Of a stretch of 64,000 nt of DNA, positions 22,955 through 64,000 are shown piece after piece. The notes below the pieces were generated by a model. That model saw only the letters and a program-made list of their open reading frames with translations. It searched no databases and was not told where the DNA came from. How positions within the stretch are numbered: the first letter of the stretch is position 1; every line of letters begins with the position of its first letter. Made by a program: the position numbers and the translations under genes. This DNA is from Cristatella mucedo. Its lineage: Eukaryota; Bryozoa; Phylactolaemata; Cristatellidae. The DNA is taken from positions 1,046,501-1,110,500 of the forward strand of contig WPIO01000057.1 in assembly GCA_009760855.2 (NCBI GenBank), written 5' to 3'.

Positions 22955-23590
22955 CTGCAGACTCATCAGAAGGAGAATCTATCTCAGCTTGTTGGCTCAT
23001 TGCTGATCCACCCGACCACCAAAACCCCCATGCTCGTCACGCACACCCTATGGCCAAAATAAAATGGCTGACGTTCGTAGGCTCGAGCATATTGAGAGGC
23101 AGTCAGATCAAGTTCGTGAATCTGGAATTCTTATGCGTTGCAGCCAATGCATAAGAATACGGGCTTTTCTACATAGAAAAGCCCGTGCGCCTGTTTATCA
23201 AATCCACCAAAAAACCCGTAACAGAGCACTTTACTTAGCTTTACTTTACTTATACACCCGCAGCGGCGCACGTTACTTTGGTAATACTCCTTTTTCTGGA
23301 AAAATTTCTTTAAAATTATGATCTTCCTTTTATTTATATTCTTCTCATATTACTGTACAATGGTGACTGCAACGGCGAACTCAACTTCGGCCGGCGTCGG
23401 CATGGTATCTTTCCGGGGAAACTATCTTTCATACCAGCCTCCCGGATTAGAGCACGGGGTGTGGGCGGGACTAAGCCGGCCGTACAATCTTTCGTCGGTG
23501 GGACTAAACCTGCAGTGTAAACGTCCTAACTAGAAGTAAAGCCTACGTCTGTTGGTAAGAAAGACTTCCGTGTAAACGCAGCTCGACTCC
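22955..23590 (+). mobile_element. Dispersed repeat D, copy 2
   Basis: Same ordered blocks as the reverse complement of 8475-9045, including AAATGGCTGACGTTCGT, TTTTATTTATATTCTTCTC, TTTCATACCAGCCTC, GTGGGCGGGACTAAG and ACGTCCTAACTAGAAG. It carries two tandem hairpins (23128-23186) that copy 1 lacks. A frame beginning MADVRRLEHIERQ may be a decayed MADF-like start. The copy ends about 550 bp before the DNAJC9 start codon. Confidence 0.65.
23128..23186. repeat. Two adjacent perfect hairpins
   Basis: TTCTTATGC (23128-23136) pairs with GCATAAGAA (23149-23157). ACGGGCTTTTCTA (23159-23171) pairs with TAGAAAAGCCCGT (23174-23186) across a 2-base loop. Confidence 0.85.
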
Positions 23591-24142
23591 GCACGACATC
23601 TTAGCACTCGGTCGAGCGCAGCCGTGAAACGCGGTCTCTCGCTAGTTTCTCGCCATGCAGCCAGCGTTTACCTTTGAGCAGTGCGCTTAAGATAGGCATC
23701 GGGTTAACTAAAGAGAGGGCAGCAGGCGAACGCTGGGCTCCGCTCTCTTTCTCTTTCCCGAGAGCGGCGCAGCCAAGCGCCGCTAATGGCTCCGCCGGTG
23801 CGCGCGCGCTCTCCTTTTGCCAGCAGACAGCGGCGGGGCGCACCGAGACCGCTCGCGCTCGCTGCTGGCGCGCATGGACAAGTGCTCGCTGGACTACGCG
23901 GCCAGCAGCGCCTCGACAAGGTCTCGCTCCGTCGGAGCCGCGACCGCCGGCGTCGGCGGCTCACAGGAGGCAGGTATAAACATCCGGTCGCGCTTTTCCT
24001 GTCCCGCCCATGCTGACGGAAGAAGTCGCCATTGGTCAAAATACGCCGGAAGTTGGTAGCTTTCCCGCGTTGGAGGCCTGCGTCGAATCTCCGCTGTCGC
24101 TTTCTCGACCTGCAGGCCGGCTGCAGCGCAGGCGGCAAGAAG
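23591..24142 (+). promoter_or_regulatory. GC-rich presumed promoter and 5' UTR of DNAJC9
   Basis: CpG-rich sequence leads directly into the DNAJC9 start codon at 24143. No TATA box is evident near the gene, which fits a CpG-type housekeeping promoter. The transcription start is not visible. Confidence 0.4.
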
Positions 24143-32392
<8,250 letters not shown>

Positions 32393-32959
32393 GCAGCTTG
32401 GCTGGGCTGTGTCGGTGCCTGCACCCAAGCACCCTATGTGGGCAGCACCAGCAGCAGATCGATGACTGCACGATCACTGCTAAAGCCATGGCTGCAACCG
32501 GAAAGGGGCAGCGGCTGGCTAGAGTGGAACTGGCAGAGAAATCTCATTTGGCTTCCACGACTTGGCCACACTCTACGGTCAACAGTCAGGTGGGGTGAGC
32601 TAGTGGCATGCCGTGCCAAACTAGGCTGATATCCTGTGTCCAAGTCATTTTCAACGATTGGTCGTTTGAGCTCATTGATTTGCAACAGTAAATAGCAGCG
32701 GCCGCTCCAAGTAGTTCAACTGGCAGCGCGAGCGAGCTCAGCCTGCGCGCCCAAAATGCGCGCCAGCAGGCCGACAGTGGCGATCGCACACAGTGAGGAC
32801 ACGCGAGCTTGGCCACTCGGCCGCAGCGAGCAGCTTGAGATGCAAAACGGCGGCTCGTCGAAGAGTCGCTGTCACGAGCAGCAGCTGCGCTTCGCCTGTC
32901 TCTCGGCCTTTCGTAGGGACACCATCGTGGCAGTCATGGCTGCGTGGCTTAAGCCACGC
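32393..32959. other. Intergenic space between convergent DNAJC9 and SLC9B
   Basis: 567 bp between the two stop codons must hold both 3' UTRs. No AATAAA was found on either strand, so the poly(A) sites use a variant signal or lie inside the opposite gene, giving overlapping transcripts. A small palindrome GCGTGGCTTAAGCCACGC lies at 32942-32959. Confidence 0.5.
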
Positions 32960-55959
<23,000 letters not shown>

Positions 55960-56214
55960 CTGGACGCTGCCACAGAAGGCAGAGCAGCACTGCCTGATCG
56001 CTGTAGGTATGCACGACCATCGACCCCGGTCGACGACGATGGCGTCGGCGGCTGCCGGGCAGCGAGCGTCCGAGGCGCAAGATCCTGCAGCAGGCAAGCA
56101 ATTCCGTTTTCGAAGAGCTACCGAAAAAGCCATTAGGCCACTTCACCTAGTGATGTAACATGGCTGCAAGGCTAGCTAACAAATGGCAGGGGATAAGCCT
56201 CGTGTATCATCTGC

Positions 56215-57590
56215 TGAAGAAGCTGCAACGGCTGCCAGTTGATCAACTGATACTGAGCAGAGCTAAGTTCTTATGCTGACCCACAAGGCCTGCCACTGCT
56301 TAGCTCCTTCAAATTTAGCAGAACTGCAGTTTCAGCCTCTTCGTACCCTCAAGTCCACTAAGGGCAATACGTTAGCTGTTCCATTCCTATGCAACGAGAC
56401 CGTTGGCAACAGAACCGTTTGCTCTGCAGGTCCTAAGTTCCAGTCTGGCTTTAGAGCTAGTCACTCCACAAAGTCAGCGTTTCTTACGATATACAATGAC
56501 CTACTTAGGAATGCAGACGTAGGTAGAGTGTCACTGCTTGTTTTGCTCAATCTTTCTGTAGCTTTTGATACTATCGATCACAAAGTTCTTCTGGAGCGCC
56601 TCTCATCTCGCCTGGGCATCACTGGCACTGCTCTGCAATGGTTCAGGTCCTATCTCAGTGGGAGACTCCAGAGTATTGACGTGAATGGACAAAGATCATC
56701 CGAGGTACTTCTGAAATATGGGGTACCTCAGTACTCCGTGCTAGGTCTGGTTCTTTTCACAGTTTATACGTTCCCTCTTGCTGATGTGATTGCCAAGCAC
56801 AATCTAGGCTTTCACTTCTATGCGGATGACACTCAGTTGTACCTTTGCTTTGATCCCTCCCAGCCTTCGAGCACCTCGAATTCTCTCAACTCACCTGCTG
56901 CATGTATTGATGCTATCCTCGCATGGATGGTAGCAAATTTTCTAAAACTAAACGATGATAAAACTAACTTACTAGTTATGGGCAAACCCAGTGTGATCCA
57001 GAGATTGGAAAGGCTGACTCTCAAAATTGGCTCTGCCAGCATATCTCCTGTTGAATCAGCTCGAAATCTAGGTGTGATGTTCCAAAGTGACCTCTCGTTA
57101 GACGACCACATCAGCTCCACAGTCAAATCTGCCTATTTTCAGCTCCAGCCTATCTCTCAGGTCTACTCCCCCAGCAGATCAAGCATCGTACCACCTGCTT
57201 TTCGGAATCCAACAGTTTACCAATACCTCGTACAAATCTCAAATCCTTTGGAGACCATGCATTTAGCTCGTACGCTCCCTAAGCCTGGAACTCCCTCCCG
57301 ACTTGCGCCAGAACATTCCCTGACTTGACCACATTTAAAAAGAACTTACAAACACACCTATTTAGGACAGCATTTAGTTGGTCCATGTGATTCGTCCTTC
57401 GTGTGCTTATGCGTGCTGACACTGTGCATGCTGCCACTAACCGCATTTGCATGCTGACCCTGTGCATGTCACCCCTAACCATATTATTCATTTTGTTTGT
57501 TTTTCAAGCATGATTTTACTTACCATTCAATTGCATTTCCCTTTGCAGCAAATGTAAAGCACCTAGAAAGAGATCGAGTTCTTTTTAATT
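56215..57590 (+). mobile_element. Chimeric LINE: LINE-B piece fused in frame to LINE-A RT
   Basis: The 351-aa frame 56273-57328 begins with LINE-B residues (MLTHKACHCLAPSNLAEL, CSAGPK). It switches at about 56440 to the LINE-A reverse transcriptase: FQSGFRASHS, LSVAFDTIDHKVLLERL, FYADDTQLYL with the catalytic YADD at residues 183-186, and SLDDHISSTVKSAYFQL. It then jumps over about 100 residues to the ORF end in another frame, and the 3' UTR continues to 57580, where the hairpin breaks into (TTTAA)n. Not active: no endonuclease and an internal deletion. Confidence 0.88.
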
Positions 57591-57933
57591 TAATTTAATT
57601 TAATTACTGCTGCTTGCTGGTGCTTGCTGGTGCTTGCTGCTGTTTGTGGCTGTTGTTGCTGCTGCTGCTGCCACAGCTTGCTAATGTTGCTGCCATCCAA
57701 ATGTGCTAGCAGAGACTCGAATTTCAGCCTAGTATTGAAGCCTTCAGCCTGCTAGTCTCCTATGCATACCATTAGTCGCAAGCTTGGACAAGAGGCCGGC
57801 GGCCTCCTGACACGCCTCTGTCTCCTGTGCATGCCCTCTGTGGCTCAGACCCTGATGGTCCATCGACTGCATTTGCTGGCCAGTGGCAAAGTCTTTGCTA
57901 CAAAAAAAGAACACAGTCGGGCCACAGTGTACG

Positions 57934-58134
57934 ATAATAATAATAATAATAATAATAATAATGCACTTGATAAAGTGCCCTCAGAGAACTTAATCTCTTT
58001 CTAGGTGCTTTATTGCTGCAACGTGAAATGCAATTGAATGGTAAGTACAATCATGCTTGAAAAACAAACAAAATGAATAACATGGTTAGGGGTGACATGC
58101 ACAGGGTGAGCATGAAAATGTGGTTAGTGGCAGC
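57934..58134 (-). mobile_element. LINE-A 3'-end unit
   Basis: Minus strand, 201 bp, starting exactly at GCTGCCACTAACC and ending in nine ATT units at 57934. Confidence 0.85.
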
Positions 58135-58294
58135 TGCCACCTGCGACGATCAGGCCGGGTCCGGCATCAAGCTTCGAGCCTGACTTGTTACAGCATTCAA
58201 CAAGCACCCATCGATAGAGGCACGATGTGCACCTGAAATTTGAACAGGTGTTGCCTGCTGCAGCATGGCACCATCTCACTGAGGCATCTCACTA

Positions 58295-58343
58295 AGCTGA
58301 ATAAAAACAGGCAGGTCGTCTCAGTGCCTGCTTTTATTCAGCT
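58295..58343. repeat. 19-bp hairpin, one mismatch
   Basis: AGCTGAATAAAAACAGGCA (58295-58313) against TGCCTGCTTTTATTCAGCT (58325-58343). Confidence 0.8.
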
Positions 58344-58384
58344 CGTCCCAGTGCAGCGAGCTGCAGCAGCTACCTACTGCAGCT

Positions 58385-58555
58385 GAGAGCCATGATAGCA
58401 CACTAGGTAAGGCAGTTGCTTTTCACGACCTCGGTCGTGGGTTCGAATCTTGCTGTGGGTGATCCTTTATTGCCACTGCAAGTGGTGGTGATGGCCATAA
58501 AGGCTCGTCTGTCGCTATACAAAAGAGGCTGTTAAATCAGCTAGTATTTTTTAAT
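58385..58555 (+). mobile_element. SINE1, best-preserved copy
   Basis: Head AGAGCCATGATAGCACACTA, GGTAAGGCAGTTGCTTTTCA and box B GGTCGTGGGTTCGAATC. Body GATCCTTTATTGCCACTGCA and GGCCATAAAGGCTCGTCTGT; end GAGGCTGTTAAATCAGC plus T run. Confidence 0.88.
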
Positions 58556-59021
58556 GCAATTTGAGACATAAGAGCGCAAATGGTCTGGCAGGGAATTAAG
58601 GTTGAATCCATACATCGCTAACTTGCACCTAGAAAAAAGTTATTAATTAAGGAGACGATCGACTCAGCTTCCACTTGGTCCACCTATGACTTGAATTTAT
58701 AGCTGCTTCATGGCGCAAAACAAGTCAGAAACAAAATTCAAAATTCGACAGAAACCTAATTTGAGCAATATTGCAAGCTGAAATCACTTGTTTAAACCAT
58801 AGCTTACTGAGTCCGATCGCTAAATGTGACTCACAAAGGATCAACCAGCAGTCGGCAGGCAGCCAGCTATGTCTTCAGATGCCTGTTATGATTAATGTTA
58901 CGCTCAGATCCACATATGCCTGTTATGGACTGCCTGGCTCTCAGAAGAAACATACCAGACCAACAGCTGGCTATCGTGCTCCGTCTTCGACAGATACTAT
59001 GGCATGATCTATTTTTGTGGC

Positions 59022-59057
59022 GGCAGATAATATTAATAGCAATTAATATTATCTGCC
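59022..59057. repeat. Perfect 16-bp hairpin
   Basis: GGCAGATAATATTAAT (59022-59037), loop AGCA, exact complement at 59042-59057. Confidence 0.9.
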
Positions 59058-59214
59058 CACCATATAAAGTCACTATTAATAGAAATAGCATTAATAATTG
59101 TCAATATCTGCATTCACCTCTCGGGCTGTCTGAGCCTATTAGAATAGGCCAGACATCCTGTGAAAGGAGACCCCGGATATCAGCACCTCCTAAAAAGGTC
59201 GTTAGAATGACACG

Positions 59215-59260
59215 TGCATGCTTTTTCGTGATCGTCTAAGCATTATGCTTGGATAGACAT
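59215..59260 (+). mobile_element. Repeat E, degenerate copy 3
   Basis: GCATGCTTTTTCGTGATCG followed by TCTAAGCATTATGCTT resembles 28548 and 39075. Confidence 0.35.
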
Positions 59261-59314
59261 TAACTTGCGGTTACTGTATTCCTTTAATCGGGCTGTCAAA
59301 ATTAAAATTCTAAC

Positions 59315-59725
59315 GATAAAAATAAGACATTTGTATAACACTTTCAGAGAACTTAATCTCTTTCTGGACACTTAATACATACTGTAAAAGAAGCATGTCT
59401 AAAGTACCCGGATAGATAATTTGTTCTCTTAGGGTGCAATACGAAAGACATTGCCATTATCATTATTATTTGGTTCTATTAGGGTGAAATACTATTTGAA
59501 TGGTATATTATTATTAGGTTGCTTTTATACCACCCTAAGAGAACTAAATCTCTACCCAGGCACTTTACATCTCACTGCAAGATCCATATGTTAGAATTGG
59601 TGACATGTTTTGTAGCAAGCATGCAAGGCAGAGAGAGGTATCATGCTGAGGTCAGCATGCTACAGCCAATGCTCGTCGGATAGGATGGTAGGACCTTCGG
59701 CTAGCAGCATGCACTGTCATGCACA
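59315..59725 (-). mobile_element. LINE-A2-type 3' ends, decayed
   Basis: Two minus-strand tails: ACATTTGTATAACACTTTCA at 59328 and TTTTATACCACCCTAAGAGA at 59523, each followed by the hairpin complement and 3' UTR. Confidence 0.6.
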
Positions 59726-59811
59726 GGTAAGCAGGCAAAGCACAGAGGAATAAATAAAAAAGACAAGTTCACTGGGGCAAAGGGAAAGCTGACCGGGACA
59801 GATTCCTCTTT

Positions 59812-60600
59812 AATAATAATAATAATAATAATGCATTTTATATAGTGCCCTCAGAGAACTCAATCTCTTTCTAGGCACTTTACATTTCTTTAGCTGAGAC
59901 TTAAATGCTGCAAGGTCACTGGAGGGGATGACCGTAGCCTTTGCTAGTTACAGCCTTTCGATTCAAACGAGCTTAATGCTCGATCACCAAAAGATTTGAA
60001 TTTAGTTCGAATGACAACAAGATGACAAGATGCCGAGGAGCTGGTGTTGCTAGAGAAAACTGAAAGAGCAATAATAATAATAATAATAATAACAATGCAC
60101 TTGATAAAGCGCCCTCAGAGAACTTAATCTCTCTCTAGGCGCTTTACATTTGCTGCAAAGGGAAATGCAATTGAATGGTGAGTAAAATCATGCTTGAAAA
60201 ACAAACAAAATGAATAACATGGTTAGGGGTGACATGCACAGGGTCAGCATGCAAATGTGGTCAGTGGTTCGTTAGCAATGAGGTCGCATAGTTAGGCTGG
60301 TGAAACTGAGTTAAGCAACCTGTAACTCAGACTGAGGATTTATAAGTCGACCTGATGCTTATTAGGGAGCGAGTGAAAGTAAGACAGGAGTGGTGTAATC
60401 TGGCTGCTACGCCATTGGCGACAGATCAGACTAGCTGTTGAGTTTTGCACCTGTTGCTGACGATTAGGGACACAGGCAAGGAGTCTTGAATAGAGGGAAG
60501 TGCGGTAATCTGGATGACACATCACAGATGCGGGAACTAATTTGACTGTCGCACTCTTACCTAGGCCCTGGTTTTATTGTCATCATCGTCATTGTAATCT
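59812..60600 (-). mobile_element. LINE family C copy, interrupted
   Basis: (TAA)n at 59812, then hairpin complement, then a minus-strand ORF end unlike A or B. 60268-60540 resumes with CRQWRSSQITPLLSYFHSLP, alignable to the CRERRSCHITPLLADLHWLP segment of LINE-A. The piece at 60071-60267 interrupts it. Confidence 0.6.
60071..60267 (-). mobile_element. LINE-A 3'-end unit, nested in family C
   Basis: Minus strand, 197 bp, starting at CCACTGACCACATTTGC and ending in the (ATT)n tail. Confidence 0.8.
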
Positions 60601-60665
60601 GTGAAAAAAGAAGCCGTAGATAGGCTGAGGAGAAAAGAGAAATGAAACGATGATATGAGAGACAC

Positions 60666-60669
<4 letters not shown>

Positions 60670-60699
<30 letters not shown>

Positions 60700-60785
60700 C
60701 ACTTGATAAAGCGCCCTCAGAGAACTTAATCTCTCTCTAGGCGCTTTACATTTGCTGCAAAGGGAAATGCAATTGAATGGTGCAG
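60670..60785 (-). mobile_element. LINE-A, short 3' end
   Basis: TAATAATAATAATAATAATG, hairpin complement, ending at GCAATTGAATGGTG; 116 bp. Confidence 0.8.
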
Positions 60786-60879
60786 GATAGAAATCGGGAG
60801 AAACCAAGAAATAGAAATATGTGGGGTGAGAGAAAAGGGAGCATATGTTCATGATGGAGCAAGTGTGTGTCTGTTTGTG

Positions 60880-60887
60880 TGAGCGTA

Positions 60888-60925
<38 letters not shown>

Positions 60926-61012
60926 TGAGTGTGTATGTGTGTGAGTGAGTGAGTGTGTATGTGTGTGAGTGAGTGTGTATGTGTGTGAGTGTGTGCGTGA
61001 GTGTGTGTGTGT

Positions 61013-61095
<83 letters not shown>
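60880..61095. repeat. (TG)n microsatellite
   Basis: About 215 bp: TG mixed with TGAG and TATG, then about 75 bp of pure TG. Confidence 0.97.
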
Positions 61096-61099
<4 letters not shown>

Positions 61100-61199
61100 T
61101 TTGCTTGCTTGCTTGCGATAGAGCGACAGATAGAGGATACGGCTTTACCTTTAGACTGACTAGGATTCTCGGTATTGTCCATGGCGTTCTATAAGCTTG

Positions 61200-62450
61200 T
61201 GTGCTACTATCTATTCGTGGACGGTTGAGCATCTACTGTGTGTCGCTACATAAGTGAGGCTGGTAAATCAGCCGACCTTGACAGGCTACTTTTAGACCGC
61301 CAGCATCCCCAACGCTAGTTCAGCTGTAAGCTCCGGCAGCCTCGGTGCATCTATCGGACAGGCACGGTAGCATGCACGATAGTATTCAGCGGTCGAGCTC
61401 GGGGGGGGGGAGGAAAGCCCGGTCGGATGATCCGGAGATAAAGGTAGACACGCGAAAGCCGCACCAGCCGGTGCGGCCCGACCTAACAGCAGCAGCACCT
61501 CGCCCGGACGACTCGGCTTTCGCCTCAAACGATCAGCTCCAGGGCTGACGAGCGTTGCTAGGCTTACTAAGCACGCCTGCCAAAGAGGCGTGCGTAGGAA
61601 GTAGGCTCATTGTGCGTTCGTGTGGAGCCGGCTTTGTGCGGCTACAGAGGACCGACGGAGAAACCGTGCCCTACTTCGGACAATAAGCGCACACACGCGC
61701 GAGGACACATGCGAACACGCGCACGCACACACACTCACGCGCGCACATGCATGCACGCCATGACGACCGCAGTGTGGACGTTTACACCAGCAGTATGATG
61801 TACAAGTGCTGCCGTCTCACGACGCCTGTCGTGCATTTAATTAAAATGCTAAGCTTTCGCACGACGAAATAAATTCGTCGCACCGGCGGCCCTACAAGCG
61901 AAGTGGCACAATAATTCTACACTAAACGCAAGCCCAAATACCGCGCTCTCGCCGCCTCCCGGCGGCTGAGCTTTCGGAGGCAACTGCCCCCGCCCCGCCC
62001 CCTGCCCTGCCAGCGCGCTAACACGAGCCACCCGAAGGGCAAGGGGCGTGCTGAAAGCGCTGAGGGCAGCTCCGGTGGCTGCGTGCAGCCACGTGCTCTT
62101 CTTAGGTGCCGCCTTCGATTTCACGTGCGATAGCTTTGTCCGAAACGGCACGCGCTAGCTATTAAAGGAATAGACGGCCAGCTATTGTGCGAGCACGGTT
62201 ATATTGGCCACACATATTCTAGCCTTCTGCCAACCTATCCAGCGGCGGCGAACGCTCACCACAGTGAGCGGATAGGAGTACGGCATCCGCAACATTCATC
62301 ATACGTACCGGAAGCAAGACGGGCCACCCGAGCGACAGCCACCGGAAGTTGTCGGTGAGGCGTGGAGGGTGTCAATGTCACGTGATTGGTTTTGCCTCGG
62401 CTGCCTTAATGGCTATACGGAAAATTCATTAACAGGCACCGCTGGGCGGC
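61200..62450. other. GC-rich stretch, no assigned gene
   Basis: Overlapping GC-rich frames on both strands (61292-61528 -, 61849-62151 -) match nothing known to me. Because it lies 5.5-6.5 kb upstream of SLC9B exon 1, it could hold a promoter or a non-coding first exon of that gene. A SINE1-like end (GGCTGGTAAATCAGCCGACC) lies at 61259. Confidence 0.3.
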
Positions 62451-62756
62451 TAGCGAGTACAGGCGCTAGGCTGTAGGCCTGTAGGCCTTTAGGCAAGGGA
62501 ACCGAATGCTTGGAATGACTGCTAGCGCCTCGAGAGGTATGCGTTCTGCCGAATGATGAACCTAAGTTAATTTATATCTAAGAAGCGGCTCCGGCCGTTG
62601 CTCTCTACCACTGCCTGGCCGTTAATCCCTGCCACAGCTTTAGATCTACCCATGGGAAAACCCTCCCCTTTACAGGACACGTGGCGCAAAGCTACAAACT
62701 ACATTGGCGCTACCATGTCGACCAGATCTAAGACCTATAATATTAGTAATGATAAT

Positions 62757-62950
62757 TATATTAATAATAATACATTTGTATAGCGCCCTCAGAGAACTAA
62801 ATCACGCTCTAGGTACTTTACAGATGCTGCATATAAAGCACTACCAAATGTTTGGTGGTAACATCCGCAAGCAGCGGGCACAGTGTAAGCAGTTACTTGC
62901 ACACGAAGGACCAATCACAAGGACCCACTAAATGCCGTAATTTTAACAGG
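62757..62950 (-). mobile_element. LINE-A2, 3' end
   Basis: TTAATAATAATACATTTGTA, hairpin complement, 3' UTR, ending with GGACCCACTAAATGCCG (ORF end). Confidence 0.8.
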
Positions 62951-63189
62951 AGCGTTCTTTCTGTCCTTCCCTACCTTGCTATACGCCACGCACCTTCTTA
63001 TCTGTGTGCAACACGCAAATGTGGCTTTCACAGAGAAATTTTGCGTTCAGCAACCGCACTGCTTTTTGGGTGCCACTTCAACTACGAGGAGTGTGGAAAG
63101 TGACACGTTGCCCGTCGGGTAGATCATTCGAGCATGGCTGTGGCCAGAACAGGCGAGCAGCGAAGCAGCATTCCTGACTATTTGTCACT

Positions 63190-63380
63190 AGCCGGGCGCA
63201 AGCAGAGCATAACCCGCACGTCACGGTCCGGTGTTGAGGTCATCGCCGTTCGTTACACAGGTCGCGGGTTCGAGTCCTGCCGGAAGAAGTGCCTCGTTGC
63301 CTGCAGCAAGCTGAACGATAGAGGCACCAAGGCACTTCTATCGCGGTGCGTACATGTGAGGCCTCCCAAAAATATGCCGA
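63190..63380 (+). mobile_element. Possible tRNA-derived SINE, unrelated body
   Basis: GGTCGCGGGTTCGAGTCCTG resembles a box B and SINE1's head, but the following sequence differs from SINE1. Confidence 0.35.
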
Positions 63381-63399
63381 CCTTTTAGTTTTACTCTAT

Positions 63400-63880
63400 T
63401 GCCACGAGTTTTCCATCCGTCCCATAAATCGATCAGTCGTCGCCAGACTAGTGCGAAAGGACGGTCGCTGTCTCGCTCCGCTGTTCCGCTTACAAGAGTG
63501 GGCACCGCGCGGCCAATCCGCCGCCGCCAGCGACAGCGGCGGCCGAGCGGCCGCGCGGCCGCCGCTGAGAGCACAGAGAACTCGTCCTCTGCGCCTCTCC
63601 AGCGATCCGTAGCGAACCAACCGTACAAGCTTAGTGGCCGCCGTGCATTCCCACTGCGACGACAACGCGCGGGCCACGAGCGCTTGCGCTGCAATGCGCG
63701 CCGTCCGCTTCTCGCCGCAGCCTCGCAGCGGCAGCCTCGCAGCCTGCAGCGTCGCGCCGGCAAGCCGCCGGCTACTGGCGCCCCCCCCCCCCCGTTATTT
63801 CCTCGGGCCTCGCGGAGGCGGTCCTGATTTAATTTAGACGCTCGCCGCGTCTCCGCCGCGGCGGTCCGCTCAAGCTAAGT
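63400..63880. other. GC-rich stretch, no assigned gene
   Basis: Very CpG-rich, with a run of about 14 C at 63780-63793. Several frames are open in all phases by composition. A promoter of a gene beyond the window edge is possible. Confidence 0.3.
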
Positions 63881-63926
63881 ACACGCAAGGACCTTGACAT
63901 TGACGTTCGACATTATCTTCCTCCTT

Positions 63927-63975
63927 CTTACATCTAAATAATTATAATAATCTTAAGAATTAATTTAGATGTAAG
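63927..63975. repeat. Perfect 13-bp inverted repeat
   Basis: CTTACATCTAAAT (63927-63939) and ATTTAGATGTAAG (63963-63975) with a 23-bp AT-rich spacer. Confidence 0.85.
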
Positions 63976-64000
63976 CTATCGCTTCTAAAAGCTACGACAG

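Noticed and set aside
58385-58555. Functional tRNA gene
   Set aside because: A/B-box-like head, but no cloverleaf 3' half and the same sequence is dispersed in many copies with a non-tRNA body: a SINE.
63399-63827. 142-aa frame in the GC-rich right end
   Set aside because: Arg/Ala/Pro-rich in all phases, no splice or homology support.

Overview
This is nuclear DNA of an animal, almost certainly an invertebrate. It has two spliced genes with GT-AG introns, long introns packed with non-LTR retrotransposon debris, tRNA-derived SINEs, a Tc1 transposon and many long dinucleotide microsatellites. The species cannot be named from this. A divergent intronless KLHDC3-like kelch gene next to L2-type LINEs would fit a chelicerate such as a tick, but that is only a guess.

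Three protein genes are supported. (1) 12357-13442 (-) is an intact intronless ORF of 361 aa, a divergent relative of the kelch protein KLHDC3, with a TATA box just upstream and an AATAAA downstream. (2) 24143-32392 (+) is a five-exon DNAJC9 orthologue (J-domain histone H3-H4 co-chaperone), 303 aa after splicing. (3) 32960-55959 (-) is a ten-exon SLC9B/NHA-type sodium/proton antiporter, about 491 aa, with the two membrane aspartates visible. DNAJC9 and SLC9B are convergent, with 567 bp between their stop codons. The exon phases of both genes join without a break. I see no functional link between the three genes.

Most of the rest is transposon sequence. Family names are mine. LINE-A and variant A2 are L2-like, with a 3' hairpin (AAAGCGCC...GGCGCTTT) and an (ATT)n tail. 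LINE-B is a second L2-like family ending in a GAGATACATT-type tail. Family C is seen once. SINE1 is tRNA-derived (about 165 bp, six or more copies). SINE2 joins a tRNA-like head to an A2-like LINE tail (three copies). A 570-640 bp dispersed repeat D occurs twice in inverted orientation, and one Tc1 element still has both terminal inverted repeats. Many LINE pieces are inserted in one another. Several 3'-end fragments of about 195 bp begin at nearly the same LINE base and look like a discrete mobile unit.

Layout: 1-950 GC-rich, possible promoter; 1-12.2 kb repeats; 12.3-13.5 kb kelch gene; 14-22 kb repeats and unresolved AT-rich DNA; 22.2-24.1 kb GC-rich DNA and repeat D before DNAJC9; 24.1-32.4 kb DNAJC9; 33-56 kb SLC9B with transposon-filled introns; 56-63 kb LINE/SINE debris; 61.2-62.5 and 63.4-63.9 kb GC-rich, unassigned.
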